This document shows, one piece after another, positions 27,673-35,955 of a stretch of 43,557 bases of DNA. The translations under genes and the position numbers were made by a program. Numbering within the stretch: the first letter of the stretch is position 1; every line of letters begins with the position of its first letter. A model generated the notes under the pieces. It was not told the DNA's origin. It worked only from the letters and a program-made list of their open reading frames with translations, and ran no database searches. The stretch is from Bacteroidota bacterium (GTDB lineage: Bacteria > Bacteroidota > Bacteroidia > Flavobacteriales > Weeksellaceae), in assembly GCA_018266955.1 (NCBI GenBank), contig JAFDZI010000027.1:1-43557 (forward strand). Reading direction: 5' to 3'.

Positions 27673-28935
27673 CTAAAATTTTCTGAATTCTGATTCTATT
27701 TTATCAATTACTTTAGACGGGAGATCAAAGCTTTCAGCTAAAACTCTAAATTGTTTTGTTGCAGAAACCACTTCATGCATAATAGCTTGAGGATTTTTAA
27801 CCGAAAATTGTTCTGCGACATATAAAAGATCATCCTTTGTTATACCGGTTCTTTTACCATTAATGGACATAGCTCTTGAAACACGCAAATAATTTTTTAA
27901 AGCATCCAAAGGATAGGTCAAGTCATAAGCTGGAGCCAGATTCCAACGGTCTTTTTCTTGGTTATAAATAAAGGTAAAATTCTTCAGATGATCATCTGTA
28001 TTGGAGAAAATAACATTAAAAGACATCCTTCTGTAGAGCTGTTCTATATCTTTATGAGGCAACCTTAGATCAACTGCCAGTTTAAAAAGATTTTCATAAG
28101 ATGACTGTTCCGGTTTTTTATAATCCCAACCTGTCATTCCAGAGGCGGTTAAAATATGCTGTTTCTTCCCTTTTTGTCGATCAAAACGCAAAGTAGCAAA
28201 GTGCTTATCATCTATCATCTTAGATTCCATCATCCAAATATCAACTGATTGGGCAATTTTATAATAGATATATTCTACTTTTTCTTTAGAATAACCCTCG
28301 TGTTCGTCCACAGAAAGTTTAATCAAATAATGGTTATAATCTTCGGAAATCACTAAATCGCCTGCTTTTAATTGTCCTGTTTCTTTATGTTCAGAAACAA
28401 GTATTTTTGGTCGTGCTCCTCCTGCCGATGTACCCAGTTTAAATATAGTAAGCAACGAATGATCGTTCAAACCCTTTTCTTTTACAGAAGTTTTAACATC
28501 CAAAACCTTTTTTACAACTTCGGTTATTTCATCAATATTTATTGAACTTTTGGATGAAATCTCTTTTGCCGGGTAAAACTCTAAAGCGCCCATTCCACGC
28601 TGACCAACATAGGCTAATTGCTCTAAAGGAGAGATGTTTGAAATGTCTTTATTTGTAGCTTCTAGCCATTCTTTAAAAACAATATTCCCAAAATAATCGG
28701 GCAAAGAATCGGCAATCATCGGTGGTAAGCCTCTAAAGGTTTCACCTTCGAACTCAGAGAACACCTGCACATTAGGCGTTCTTCTAATAACATACGGAAA
28801 CAGCCTTTTGTGACTGTCTTTTGCCAAAAAATCAGGATTGTACTGAAAGAACGATTTGCGTCGATCCTCATCATAACCAATCTTTCCAATTTCTTGATTA
28901 TTAAAGCTAACGGATATAATCTGATTCTTAGCCAT
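27673..28935 (-). CDS. hipA: HipA-family serine/threonine kinase toxin
   Basis: A 420-residue full-length HipA kinase of a type II toxin-antitoxin pair. The N-subdomain (about residues 10-110) is fused, unlike in hipBST. The flexible glycine-rich loop is GTSAGGARPKIL (168-179), with Ser170 where HipA autophosphorylates. The catalytic motif is NTDDHLKN (312-319) and the metal aspartate is D338 in PAYDLTYP. HipA kinases phosphorylate aminoacyl-tRNA synthetases (GltX in E. coli) and stop translation, giving persistence; the target here is unknown. It begins 2 nt after the antitoxin gene. Confidence 0.93.
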   Translation of the reverse strand: MAKNQIISVSFNNQEIGKIGYDEDRRKSFFQYNPDFLAKDSHKRLFPYVIRRTPNVQVFSEFEGETFRGLPPMIADSLPDYFGNIVFKEWLEATNKDISNISPLEQLAYVGQRGMGALEFYPAKEISSKSSINIDEITEVVKKVLDVKTSVKEKGLNDHSLLTIFKLGTSAGGARPKILVSEHKETGQLKAGDLVISEDYNHYLIKLSVDEHEGYSKEKVEYIYYKIAQSVDIWMMESKMIDDKHFATLRFDRQKGKKQHILTASGMTGWDYKKPEQSSYENLFKLAVDLRLPHKDIEQLYRRMSFNVIFSNTDDHLKNFTFIYNQEKDRWNLAPAYDLTYPLDALKNYLRVSRAMSINGKRTGITKDDLLYVAEQFSVKNPQAIMHEVVSATKQFRVLAESFDLPSKVIDKIESEFRKF

Positions 28936-28937
28936 GG

Positions 28938-29204
28938 TTAATACATCGATTGGGAATTAGTTAAATCATCATGTTCATCCGAAATAAAATGATTAAATGA
29001 TTTAAGCTTATCAAAATACTGTAAAACTTTCAGTAATGTTTCTAATGTCGGATTCTCTCCATTCTCCAATTTAGCAATGGTAAACCGAGACAGACCAAGT
29101 TCTTCAGCTAGTTCTTGCTTCGTCAGTTTTTCAGCTTTACGCATGCTTCGGCACCACGCTCCAACATTAGATTTAACATCCTTTATCGTTACAAACTCAA
29201 GCAT
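28938..29204 (-). CDS. hipB: HipB-family antitoxin (Xre helix-turn-helix)
   Basis: An 88-residue DNA-binding antitoxin. The Xre-type helix-turn-helix spans about residues 18-75: RSMRKAEKLTKQELAEELGLSRFTIAKLENG then NPTLETLLKVLQYF. It has a 15-residue N-terminal extension and a short C-terminal tail after the last helix. As in other HipBA pairs it should bind HipA and repress the operon. The palindrome TGATTA-N6-TAATCA upstream (29250-29267) is the likely operator. Start ATG 29204. Confidence 0.9.
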   Translation of the reverse strand: MLEFVTIKDVKSNVGAWCRSMRKAEKLTKQELAEELGLSRFTIAKLENGENPTLETLLKVLQYFDKLKSFNHFISDEHDDLTNSQSMY

Positions 29205-29224
29205 AACATGATGATTATAATAAA

Positions 29225-29267
29225 CAAATATACTAAATTTTAGTCAATTTGATTATCATAGTAATCA
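29225..29267 (-). promoter_or_regulatory. hipBA promoter and operator
   Basis: The minus-strand -7 box TATATTTG (29232-29225) lies 20 nt before ATG 29204. The palindrome TGATTA-TCATAG-TAATCA (29250-29267) covers the -33 region; a single half-site TGATTA recurs at 29212-29217. Arrangement fits HipB autorepression. Confidence 0.6.
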
Positions 29268-29291
29268 TTTTTTAGAAATACTTGTCGTCTT

Positions 29292-29384
29292 TTATCTGAA
29301 AATCCTTTCCTCGCCCAATTTTTCGTTAAGACTGTTGATATGCTCCAGAAGAATTTCTTCATTTTCATTGTGGTTGACACAAGT
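29292..29384 (-). pseudogene. C-terminal coding remnant
   Basis: An open minus-strand frame reads like the end of a real protein (NHNENEEILLEHINSLNEK then LGEERIFR and stop), amphipathic and codon-like, but has no start and no upstream continuation. Family not recognised. It suggests a gene was removed when the hip island formed. Confidence 0.35.
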
Positions 29385-29791
29385 TTTTAAAATTCTCACA
29401 AACAGTTAGTGAGCGTTGAGGACGAGCTAATAATTTAGAAAATCGGAATTGGGAAAATTAAAATCGGCATAAAGGAATAAAAAAAACGCATCTGAGCCAT
29501 CACACAAGGAACTACAGTCCAAGGCTGAACTCAAATGCGTTGATTGTGCAGAGATAATAAATTTCTGTATCTGTAAAAAGATATTGTTTTGATTTACGGT
29601 TATGTCCGTATGTTTTATGGATTAATTTCCCTAATAGAAACCAAAAAGTAAATTGTAAAATAAGTGATAAAAAGCTAAAAGCCAATTCATGAAAATTGGC
29701 TCTTAGGGGTCAGGTTGAGTCTTCTCGCCCCGAATGACAAATATAAACAAAATTAAACTCAGTATAAGTCTTAATCTGCATTTTTTTCTTT
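29385..29791. other. Non-coding region with two hairpins
   Basis: No gene is seen. A long hairpin is formed by AACGCATCTGAG (29485-29496) and CTCAAATGCGTT (29530-29541), 12 bp with one mismatch and a 33-nt loop. A second, AGCCAATT (29680-29687) / AATTGGCT (29694-29701), is a terminator-like stem for the AAA remnant on the minus strand. Confidence 0.5.
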
Positions 29792-30109
29792 CTATTCAAT
29801 ATCTTCGGCAGAGATCATGGTTAAGAGGTCATGGGTGAGTAGGGTTTCTTTAGCAATACGGTTGGCTTGGTTTTCTATTGTTTTTTCAAAAAGGTTTCTT
29901 ACCATCCTTCCGTTACCAAAACTTTGGTCGCGATGTAGGTATGCGTCTTCCAAAACTTCTTGTAACTTGGCTTTTGCTTCTGTATTCAGTCGGTAATCAA
30001 GTTTGGTACACATTCGTTCGAAAATAGAAGATAATTCTGCGGGTGCATAATCCGGAAAGTTGATATAACGGTTGAAACTATCATCGGTTGATGTCTTTTC
30101 CTGCGGCAC
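29792..30109 (-). pseudogene. C-terminal fragment of an AAA+ ATPase (SpoVK/CbxX-like)
   Basis: A 105-codon fragment. SFNRYINFPDYAPAELSSIF and the following helical lid (LQEVLEDAYLHRDQSFGNGRMVRNLFEKT) match the C-terminal part of SpoVK/CbxX-type AAA+ ATPases, including the NGRMVRNLFE sensor-2 region. The Walker A and B domains are missing: similarity stops at about 30080, where the first residues (PQEKTSTDD) are unrelated. It is head to head with the next fragment, so a deletion or rearrangement has joined two broken genes. Confidence 0.75.
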
Positions 30110-30918
30110 GAGAATATTTCATAGAACACCACCCCATGCGGGATCTTTTAGGAACTGTTTATATTCAATATTTTTCAGCCTACCTAAAATACAAGCATGA
30201 TAACGAAGCCAAAATTTTTGCTTATGGTTTTCTATTTCATGGTGCTTTCTTACTCCAAAATACCGAACTCATGGAACTCTACTACACCAAAGTTCGAGAC
30301 ACCGAACTTACAGAGGGAATCCATGTGGTGCCAGCCGGACTGAAATATGGGGTACTGTTGCTGTATGCGGATTTTATCGGAAATGCTCAGCTTTTCAGAA
30401 AATCCTTTAACGAGATGAAAAAGATGAGGATAAAATATATTCCTGCCTCCCAAAAATCGGTCTGCAGTTTTGAATATTCGGTATTGGAACTCCTTATTTT
30501 CACCAATCGTGTGAAAGAAATAAAATTCTTGATGGACCACCATACACCACAAACGGAAAGTGACGACCCTTCAATTCCTACTGACAGAAAACAGACTCAT
30601 GATGAAGTCTGGAAAAATCTTTGCCTTTTGAGTCACCAAAAATTAGGCAATACAGAAGATGTTGAATACTATATTCATACCATCCATCTCGAAAATCTGG
30701 GCATTGGCTGGAAAAAATATTATTCTATACTCTATTACCTGGCTTTGCTTCAGTTTTCCGTGGATGAGCATGAGCAAAATAATATCCGCAAAAAACTGGT
30801 AAACCTTGTTGAAGAAACACATTTTACCTATTTCGAGGAAATTTTAGAAAAGGAGGTTTCTAGAAACACATCTTGTAGCAACGAACCAATAAAAAATGAG
30901 TGGATGGAATTAGTATGA
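30088..30918 (+). pseudogene. N-truncated protein of unknown family
   Basis: A 276-residue open frame whose first usable codon is TTG 30088 or ATG 30091, overlapping the AAA fragment on the other strand. The protein reads as an alpha-helical repeat type (AKIFAYGFLFHGAFLLQNTE; LYYTKVRDTELTEGI; LYYLALLQFSVDEHEQNN), compatible with a TPR-like fold, and probably began further upstream in its original context. Function unknown. Its stop is 12 nt from the end of hipT. Codon use is like that of backbone genes. Confidence 0.5.
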
Positions 30919-30930
30919 AGACTTTTGATT

Positions 30931-31857
30931 TTAAAGCAAAATCTGCTTCAATTTACTCTCATAAATTTGAATATACCTTTCTTTATATTCATCAGTCAAA
31001 AAACTGCTTTCAATCAAATCTTGAACTTTATCATACTGCTTTGAAAAGTCTTTATAGATATTATTTCGAACAATCTCTGTAAGTTCTAAGCTCATGGCAA
31101 ATTGGTCAAAATCGGAGCGTTTTATCTTTCGTTTTCTTCCACCTAAAGTCAAAGCCAAATCCTCTTTATCATCTGGATAAATAAGGTTTACATTCAATAA
31201 ATCATAAGCTGGTGAAAACAAAACACCTTTATCGGTATGCATCAACGAAAAGTTTTTCAGGTGCATATCGTTATTGCCTGTTAAAAATGAAAACAAAACC
31301 AATCTAAAATATTTGATGGCATCCAATCCTAAATTGGTAGCGTATTGCTTGATAATTTTACCCACTCGCTCGTAAGAGCTTTTATATTTTTGTTCCGTTA
31401 GCAATTCAGATAACTGACATAAATCTTCAACATGGATTTTCTTTCCTTTTACTCGATCAAAACGCTTAGTGATATAAGCGAGTTCATGAGTAGAAGTTTG
31501 AATCAGTGCATGATCAGCTGTTTCAATTTTAAATAACCTAGCCAAATGCATCGTCAAATCTTCTACTTCTGGCATAAAAGCAAAATCGGTAGATTGTGGT
31601 TTTAAGATGTAATCGCCCCATAAACCTACGAATGTCAATCGTTTATTGCCGTTCTCATTGTTTAAACTCAATGATATTTTAGGTTGAACTCCTGTTAAAG
31701 CCAATCGTTTATTTACTGTAATTTGTGCCAATTGATTTAACTTTTCTTGGTCTAACTCTAATTCAGGAACTTGTGTTGTACCAAAGAATTTCTTGGAACA
31801 AGCAGGGTGATATCCACCTGTTTCAACAGGCTGATAGCAGAATAAACAATTACTCAT
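30931..31857 (-). CDS. hipT: HipT kinase toxin of a HipBST system
   Basis: A 308-residue kinase that lacks the N-subdomain, which is a separate gene (hipS). It starts with a Cys/His cluster (CLFCYQ, YHPAC) typical of these proteins. The glycine-rich loop GVQPKISLSL carries the SxS pair Ser62/Ser64, where HipT is autophosphorylated. The ATP lysine is in YILKPQ (Lys86), the catalytic motif is NNDMHLKN (195-202) and the metal aspartate is D219 in PAYDLLNV. E. coli HipT phosphorylates TrpS; the target here is unknown. ATG 31857 overlaps the hipS stop by 8 nt. Confidence 0.92.
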   Translation of the reverse strand: MSNCLFCYQPVETGGYHPACSKKFFGTTQVPELELDQEKLNQLAQITVNKRLALTGVQPKISLSLNNENGNKRLTFVGLWGDYILKPQSTDFAFMPEVEDLTMHLARLFKIETADHALIQTSTHELAYITKRFDRVKGKKIHVEDLCQLSELLTEQKYKSSYERVGKIIKQYATNLGLDAIKYFRLVLFSFLTGNNDMHLKNFSLMHTDKGVLFSPAYDLLNVNLIYPDDKEDLALTLGGRKRKIKRSDFDQFAMSLELTEIVRNNIYKDFSKQYDKVQDLIESSFLTDEYKERYIQIYESKLKQILL

Positions 31858-32182
31858 GATCTTCTTCCATTGGATATACAGAAACAGCACCGATAGTATC
31901 TCTGCATAAATTGATTAATAATTCGAAACGATCTCGTGGGTTTAGTTTCCAGTGTTTTTCGCCAATCTCTAAAAGCCATCCCTCTGGAATTAAACCGTCA
32001 AAAAAAGGAAATAACACCTTACTGTGATATGGTTGTTCGGTAATTGGTAGTGTTAAGCTAATTGCATTGGAATTAGTACTATTTAAATATGCTTTGTCAT
32101 AATAAAAAGAATAGCCATTATCGCCCTCGACTAAAAATCCAGCTAATTGATCCTGAAAATATATTTTTGCCTGTCGTGTCAT
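31850..32182 (-). CDS. hipS: HipS antitoxin (HipA N-terminal subdomain alone)
   Basis: A 110-residue protein equal to the N-subdomain 1 of HipA (couple_hipA). Recognisable: KIYFQDQLAGFLVEGDNGYSF, then AISLTLPITEQPYHSKVLFPFFDGLIPEGWLL, the family signature, and LLINLCRDTIGAVSVYP. In the known HipBST system this free domain, not HipB, is the main antitoxin that neutralises HipT. Its ATG shares a base with the stop of hipB (TAATG), and its stop overlaps hipT, so the three genes are translationally coupled. Confidence 0.92.
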   Translation of the reverse strand: MTRQAKIYFQDQLAGFLVEGDNGYSFYYDKAYLNSTNSNAISLTLPITEQPYHSKVLFPFFDGLIPEGWLLEIGEKHWKLNPRDRFELLINLCRDTIGAVSVYPMEEDHE

Positions 32183-32385
32183 TATTCTCGGTTTTTATCA
32201 ATTACACCAACTTTTTTTCCAAATAATGCCAATACATCATTCACTTTATCTAAGCGAAGTGTTTTCTTTCCTTGTTCTAAATCGCGCACAAAACGAAGTC
32301 CTACACCTGCATTTAACGCTAATTCTTCTTGTGTAAGCTTTAGTTCTTTGCGTTTTTGTTTTACAAATAATCGTATTGAATCCAT
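32182..32385 (-). CDS. hipB: HipB regulator of the HipBST system (Xre helix-turn-helix)
   Basis: A 67-residue DNA-binding protein made almost entirely of one Xre helix-turn-helix: IRLFVKQKRKELKLTQEELALNAGVG then RFVRDLEQGKKTLRLDKVNDVLALFG. The start is set at ATG 32385 (MDSIRLF): the first of three operators lies 4 bp upstream, and the longer frame continues through the operators with no family similarity. It should repress the operon by binding the three TATACC-N6-GGTATA sites. Confidence 0.9.
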   Translation of the reverse strand: MDSIRLFVKQKRKELKLTQEELALNAGVGLRFVRDLEQGKKTLRLDKVNDVLALFGKKVGVIDKNRE

Positions 32386-32388
32386 ATC

Positions 32389-32406
32389 TATACCTTTTAT
32401 GGTATA
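32389..32406. promoter_or_regulatory. HipB operator O1
   Basis: Perfect palindrome TATACC-N6-GGTATA, 4 bp before the hipB start. It matches the layout of the E. coli HipB operator TATCC-N8-GGATA but with shorter spacer. Confidence 0.75.
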
Positions 32407-32429
32407 AATATACATGAAAAAATCAAAAC

Positions 32430-32447
32430 AATACCACTTCGGGTATA
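32430..32447. promoter_or_regulatory. HipB operator O2
   Basis: AATACC-N6-GGTATA, one mismatch from the O1/O3 palindrome, centred 41 bp from O1. Confidence 0.7.
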
Positions 32448-32469
32448 AAACATATCGAAATATCATATA

Positions 32470-32487
32470 TATACCCTAAAGGGTATA
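32470..32487. promoter_or_regulatory. HipB operator O3
   Basis: Perfect palindrome TATACC-N6-GGTATA (TATACCC-TAAA-GGGTATA), centred 40 bp from O2. Confidence 0.75.
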
Positions 32488-32978
32488 AGTATATGAGTGG
32501 ATACAAGTTTATACTTGATTCAATATTCTTTTAAATAGATATTTCAATATTTTTACAACATAATTTTATCGAACGAAATAACATAAGCTGATTAGTTGAG
32601 TTACAGAAAACTGCAAATCTTCTTATAAACTCTAAAACTAGTCAGGTTTACTCTCGTGCCTTATATATTGCTGAGCTTAGGGTTCTTCGCAGTACCTCTG
32701 TAACAGATTGATTTTAGTTTCACGCCTTTTTCTTTCTATCAAAACAAGGTAATTCAATCCATTCGTTTTAAATAAAATAATTCAACTTCTAATTCTGCTA
32801 TCAGCCAACCTTGTAGGTTCCAAAGTTTCATTTGCCCAATCAATTAATGATAAAGCAATTTTTTTAAACATTAAAAGATGTTTCTAAAAAAAATAAAACT
32901 TATAAAACCATCGATGTGTACCTGCAAATACAACAATTATAATCACTTACAATGATCTAACTGAAAAAAGCTATAATG
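32488..32978. other. Non-coding gap with degraded coding traces
   Basis: No intact gene. Minus-strand stretches read like short protein ends (one ending SSAIYKARE near 32655-32700), and a 29-codon frame lies at 32782-32871. These look like remnants of a mobile element rather than functional genes. Confidence 0.4.
32782..32871 (-). CDS. Possible 29-aa peptide or gene remnant
   Basis: A short minus-strand frame with ATG 32871 and product beginning MFKKIALSLIDWANETLEP. The amino-acid pattern is protein-like, yet there is no recognisable family and a stop precedes the ATG. It may be the conserved end of a lost gene. Low certainty. Confidence 0.25.
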   Translation of the reverse strand: MFKKIALSLIDWANETLEPTRLADSRIRS

Positions 32979-33152
32979 CTACTCATGCTGGCAGTGTTTT
33001 AAATATTCAAAATCTCTTAGATGTATTCTCTTGCCTTCGGCATTAACAGATGTTCCTTTATAGTATTCGATATAAAGACTAATCATTCCGCTGTTAAGCT
33101 TTTTCTCTTTTAATGTAATTCTATATTTAAGGTGTACAAAATTGACAACAAA
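32979..33152 (-). pseudogene. N-terminal fragment of a Bacteroidetes tyrosine integrase
   Basis: An open minus-strand frame encodes FVHLKYRITLKEKKLNSGM, ISLYIEYYKGTSVNAEGKR and RIHLRDFEYLK before a stop. This is the arm-type DNA-binding domain at the N-terminus of Bacteroidetes phage-type integrases. Nothing of the catalytic domain (R, H-x-x-R, Y) follows. No ATG is found at the upstream end. It is a decayed integrase marking an older insertion. Confidence 0.65.
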
Positions 33153-33302
33153 TCAAAAATAGTAATAACATATATTGGAGAAAAGCAAAATAATAGTTAA
33201 TTTACTAATAATCAAAGAAAACAAAAGAAAAGCAAATTTACTTTCCAATACAAAAAGTTTCTTCTTACTGTTTATGCGGTGTTATAAACAATTAGTATCC
33301 TA

Positions 33303-35954
33303 TTAGTCAATTCCTTTCTTTTCTGTAAGGATATTATAAAACTCTTTATTACGTTTGAAATATTGAAAATCATAATTAGTTTCACTCCAATTGTTATCTT
33401 TTACTTTGTAGTAAAAATCTTTAAATTCAACCATAAAGGAATCACAATTTAAACTTCTATCATTAAGAATTAATCGTTCAAAATTTTCTACCGTTTCAAA
33501 AATATCCTCTATTGTTTCTTTATGGATTTTCCCGACATCATCATCCATACCCATATCAATTATTGATTTCATAAAATATATACAACTCGAACTATCTTTA
33601 AGCAAATCAATAATCTTAGCTTTAACTTCATCATATACTGTAAAAATCTTATAACTCTCCTCAATGCTCATTTTTTTACACTTATTATATAATCTCCAAA
33701 AATAAACATCAAATGAATTGATCTCATTGAGATACTTTAAAATATAGAATTTTAAAATATCATTTATTTTATCCATACCTAAAATAAATTCTGAATCCTC
33801 TCTAAATACGTTAGAATTAATAGAAGACAAAACATTTGATTCAAACAAATAAGGATATTTTGCCTCATAAAATATTTTCGTAATAAAATTTTTCAAATCA
33901 TCTTTATTATCATACAAACCAATAATCTTATTATCTCCTCTATGATATTGAATTGTCCATCTAAACATATGAATATCAAAACCAATTTTTTGATTTTTAT
34001 ATATCTTTGAATCAGTATGTACCAATTGTAATATTGATTTTACTGTATTTTCAAATTCTATATTATTTTTATAATTTCCTTTTGATAGTAATCGAAATTT
34101 CAAATCTTTTTCCTTTCCTTCCTCAATCCAACGTTTAACTACTGTTTTTCTATCTAATTCATCAGAATTCAATAGATTGTTAAAATCATATTCTGATATA
34201 TTTCCTTTAAAAATAGATTGAGAAAAATATCTCTCAAATTTGTATGAGTATGATATGGATAGTCTTTTATCTACATCTTTACTTCCTAAACCAGAAAATC
34301 CAATTCCGCTATCATTATAAACTTCAAATAGACTTAATACTAATAGTTGAATCTTTTTCTTTTCAATTTCTAAAATATCATTTTGTTTACAATAATTTTT
34401 GATTAAATCACCTAATATAGTATCGTCAATTGTCTTACTTTTTTTTGTTTCAAAAGAAGTTTTATTTCTCTCTAAATAAGTTTCAATAGGATGTTTCTCA
34501 TCTAATTCTTTTAAATATAATCTTCCACTTCTCTCTTTAAAAATTATATTTTTTTTCAAATAAAGTGATTTGTATAAATAAGGGTATTTCAACTTTAATA
34601 ATTCAATATAAATCAAATCAGTAAAATTAATTTCATTAAAAAATTCATTAAAATTGATACATATCGAATTGACCAGTTTCTTTATTTGTCTAATATTATC
34701 AACCCAATCTATAAAATCATTAGATGAATTTTCGTCGTTTTCAAATATATTTGAACTATTCATCCCTTCGTCTAAAGAATAATTAATTTTGTCAATATAT
34801 TTTTCTCCAATTTTATTAATAAGTTTTATTCTGAAAACCTCCTTAAGAATGCTCTTATCATAATAAGGCAAAGTTAATTCTGTATTTATTATTTTATCTA
34901 AATATTCAATGGAAGAATATTCATTTATTCCACTTATACTCTTAACAACATATTCTCTATCATAAGCCATAATAAAATATGTATTATTAAAATTAGCGGT
35001 ATTTCTTATTAGTTTTAATAGCTGAAAAATTTCTTCGTTATCTAATCTATCTATATCATCTACAATTACAATTATCTTTTTATTTAATTGTTTAATCTTC
35101 TCATTTATTTTATCAAAGAGGGTTTCTAAAGATTTTTCTTTATAAAATATATTTTTAACCGCTTTTAAAAATGAATTATCAGTTGCATTAATTAGCTCAT
35201 CCGTATATTCAGAAACTTCGTTTGAAATATTATTTTCCGTTAAAGATTCGGAGAGTGAATTAAAAAAATCTTTAACCAATACTTTTTTATCAAATCCCAT
35301 CCATGGGTTAAAATCTACTATAATCTTATCTGAATGATTTCTCAATCTCTTTTTCAACATACTCAAAATTGAAGATTTACCGCTTCCCCATTCTCCGTTA
35401 ATTCCTATTGTGTATGAAGTTTTAAAATTATTATTTTCAATAATATTTCTAATCTTTACAACAGTTTTAGAAAACAATCCATCTAATTCATCATCTTCAT
35501 TATTTTCAATAGGAGAATCTTCTTCCAATAAATTTGAATGTTTTTTACTTGGATTCTTTGTTACAGCATATTTTAAATATCCTCCCAAGTCAGCTAATAA
35601 TATTGTATAAATTACATCAAAGTATTTCAACCAATCAATACTTTTAAAACTTTCAAAGTAAAAATGATTATTAAAAAATCTTTGATAAGTATAAAAACAA
35701 CTTACCAATAACAGTAATAAAGTTGTATTTCTATTTGGTATTGTTTCACTACATTTATTTACCCATATTGAAATAAAAATCCATGTTGTCACTAAAACTA
35801 ATATGTCAAAGAATAAAGAATTGACAACTTTATCTAATTTAAATTTTTCAATAATAGTATCAAATGTTGATTGTAAAAGTGGAGTGAATATTATTATTAA
35901 AATGATACATAATAAAATAAAAAATATTTCTTTAACTGGTAGTTTTTTTTCCAT
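33303..35954 (-). CDS. KAP-family P-loop NTPase, membrane-anchored
   Basis: An 883-residue NTPase. The N-terminus holds about four transmembrane helices (about residues 8-28, 45-65, 78-94, 108-125). Then the KAP P-loop domain: Walker A GINGEWGSGKSS (184-195), the KAP hallmark FNPW (215-218) and Walker B IIVIVDDIDRL (294-304) with the downstream YDREYVVKSI strand. The C-terminal 500 residues are helical and of unknown fold. KAP NTPases appear in phage-exclusion systems (PifA; QatA) and act at membranes. It is the last gene of a tight operon with two genes of unknown function. Confidence 0.85.
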   Translation of the reverse strand: MEKKLPVKEIFFILLCIILIIIFTPLLQSTFDTIIEKFKLDKVVNSLFFDILVLVTTWIFISIWVNKCSETIPNRNTTLLLLLVSCFYTYQRFFNNHFYFESFKSIDWLKYFDVIYTILLADLGGYLKYAVTKNPSKKHSNLLEEDSPIENNEDDELDGLFSKTVVKIRNIIENNNFKTSYTIGINGEWGSGKSSILSMLKKRLRNHSDKIIVDFNPWMGFDKKVLVKDFFNSLSESLTENNISNEVSEYTDELINATDNSFLKAVKNIFYKEKSLETLFDKINEKIKQLNKKIIVIVDDIDRLDNEEIFQLLKLIRNTANFNNTYFIMAYDREYVVKSISGINEYSSIEYLDKIINTELTLPYYDKSILKEVFRIKLINKIGEKYIDKINYSLDEGMNSSNIFENDENSSNDFIDWVDNIRQIKKLVNSICINFNEFFNEINFTDLIYIELLKLKYPYLYKSLYLKKNIIFKERSGRLYLKELDEKHPIETYLERNKTSFETKKSKTIDDTILGDLIKNYCKQNDILEIEKKKIQLLVLSLFEVYNDSGIGFSGLGSKDVDKRLSISYSYKFERYFSQSIFKGNISEYDFNNLLNSDELDRKTVVKRWIEEGKEKDLKFRLLSKGNYKNNIEFENTVKSILQLVHTDSKIYKNQKIGFDIHMFRWTIQYHRGDNKIIGLYDNKDDLKNFITKIFYEAKYPYLFESNVLSSINSNVFREDSEFILGMDKINDILKFYILKYLNEINSFDVYFWRLYNKCKKMSIEESYKIFTVYDEVKAKIIDLLKDSSSCIYFMKSIIDMGMDDDVGKIHKETIEDIFETVENFERLILNDRSLNCDSFMVEFKDFYYKVKDNNWSETNYDFQYFKRNKEFYNILTEKKGID

Positions 35955-35955
35955 A

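Noticed and set aside
32386..32466. N-terminal extension of HipB of hipBST
   Set aside because: The extension covers operators O1 and O2 and has no family similarity; the helix-turn-helix starts right after MDSIRLF at 32385.
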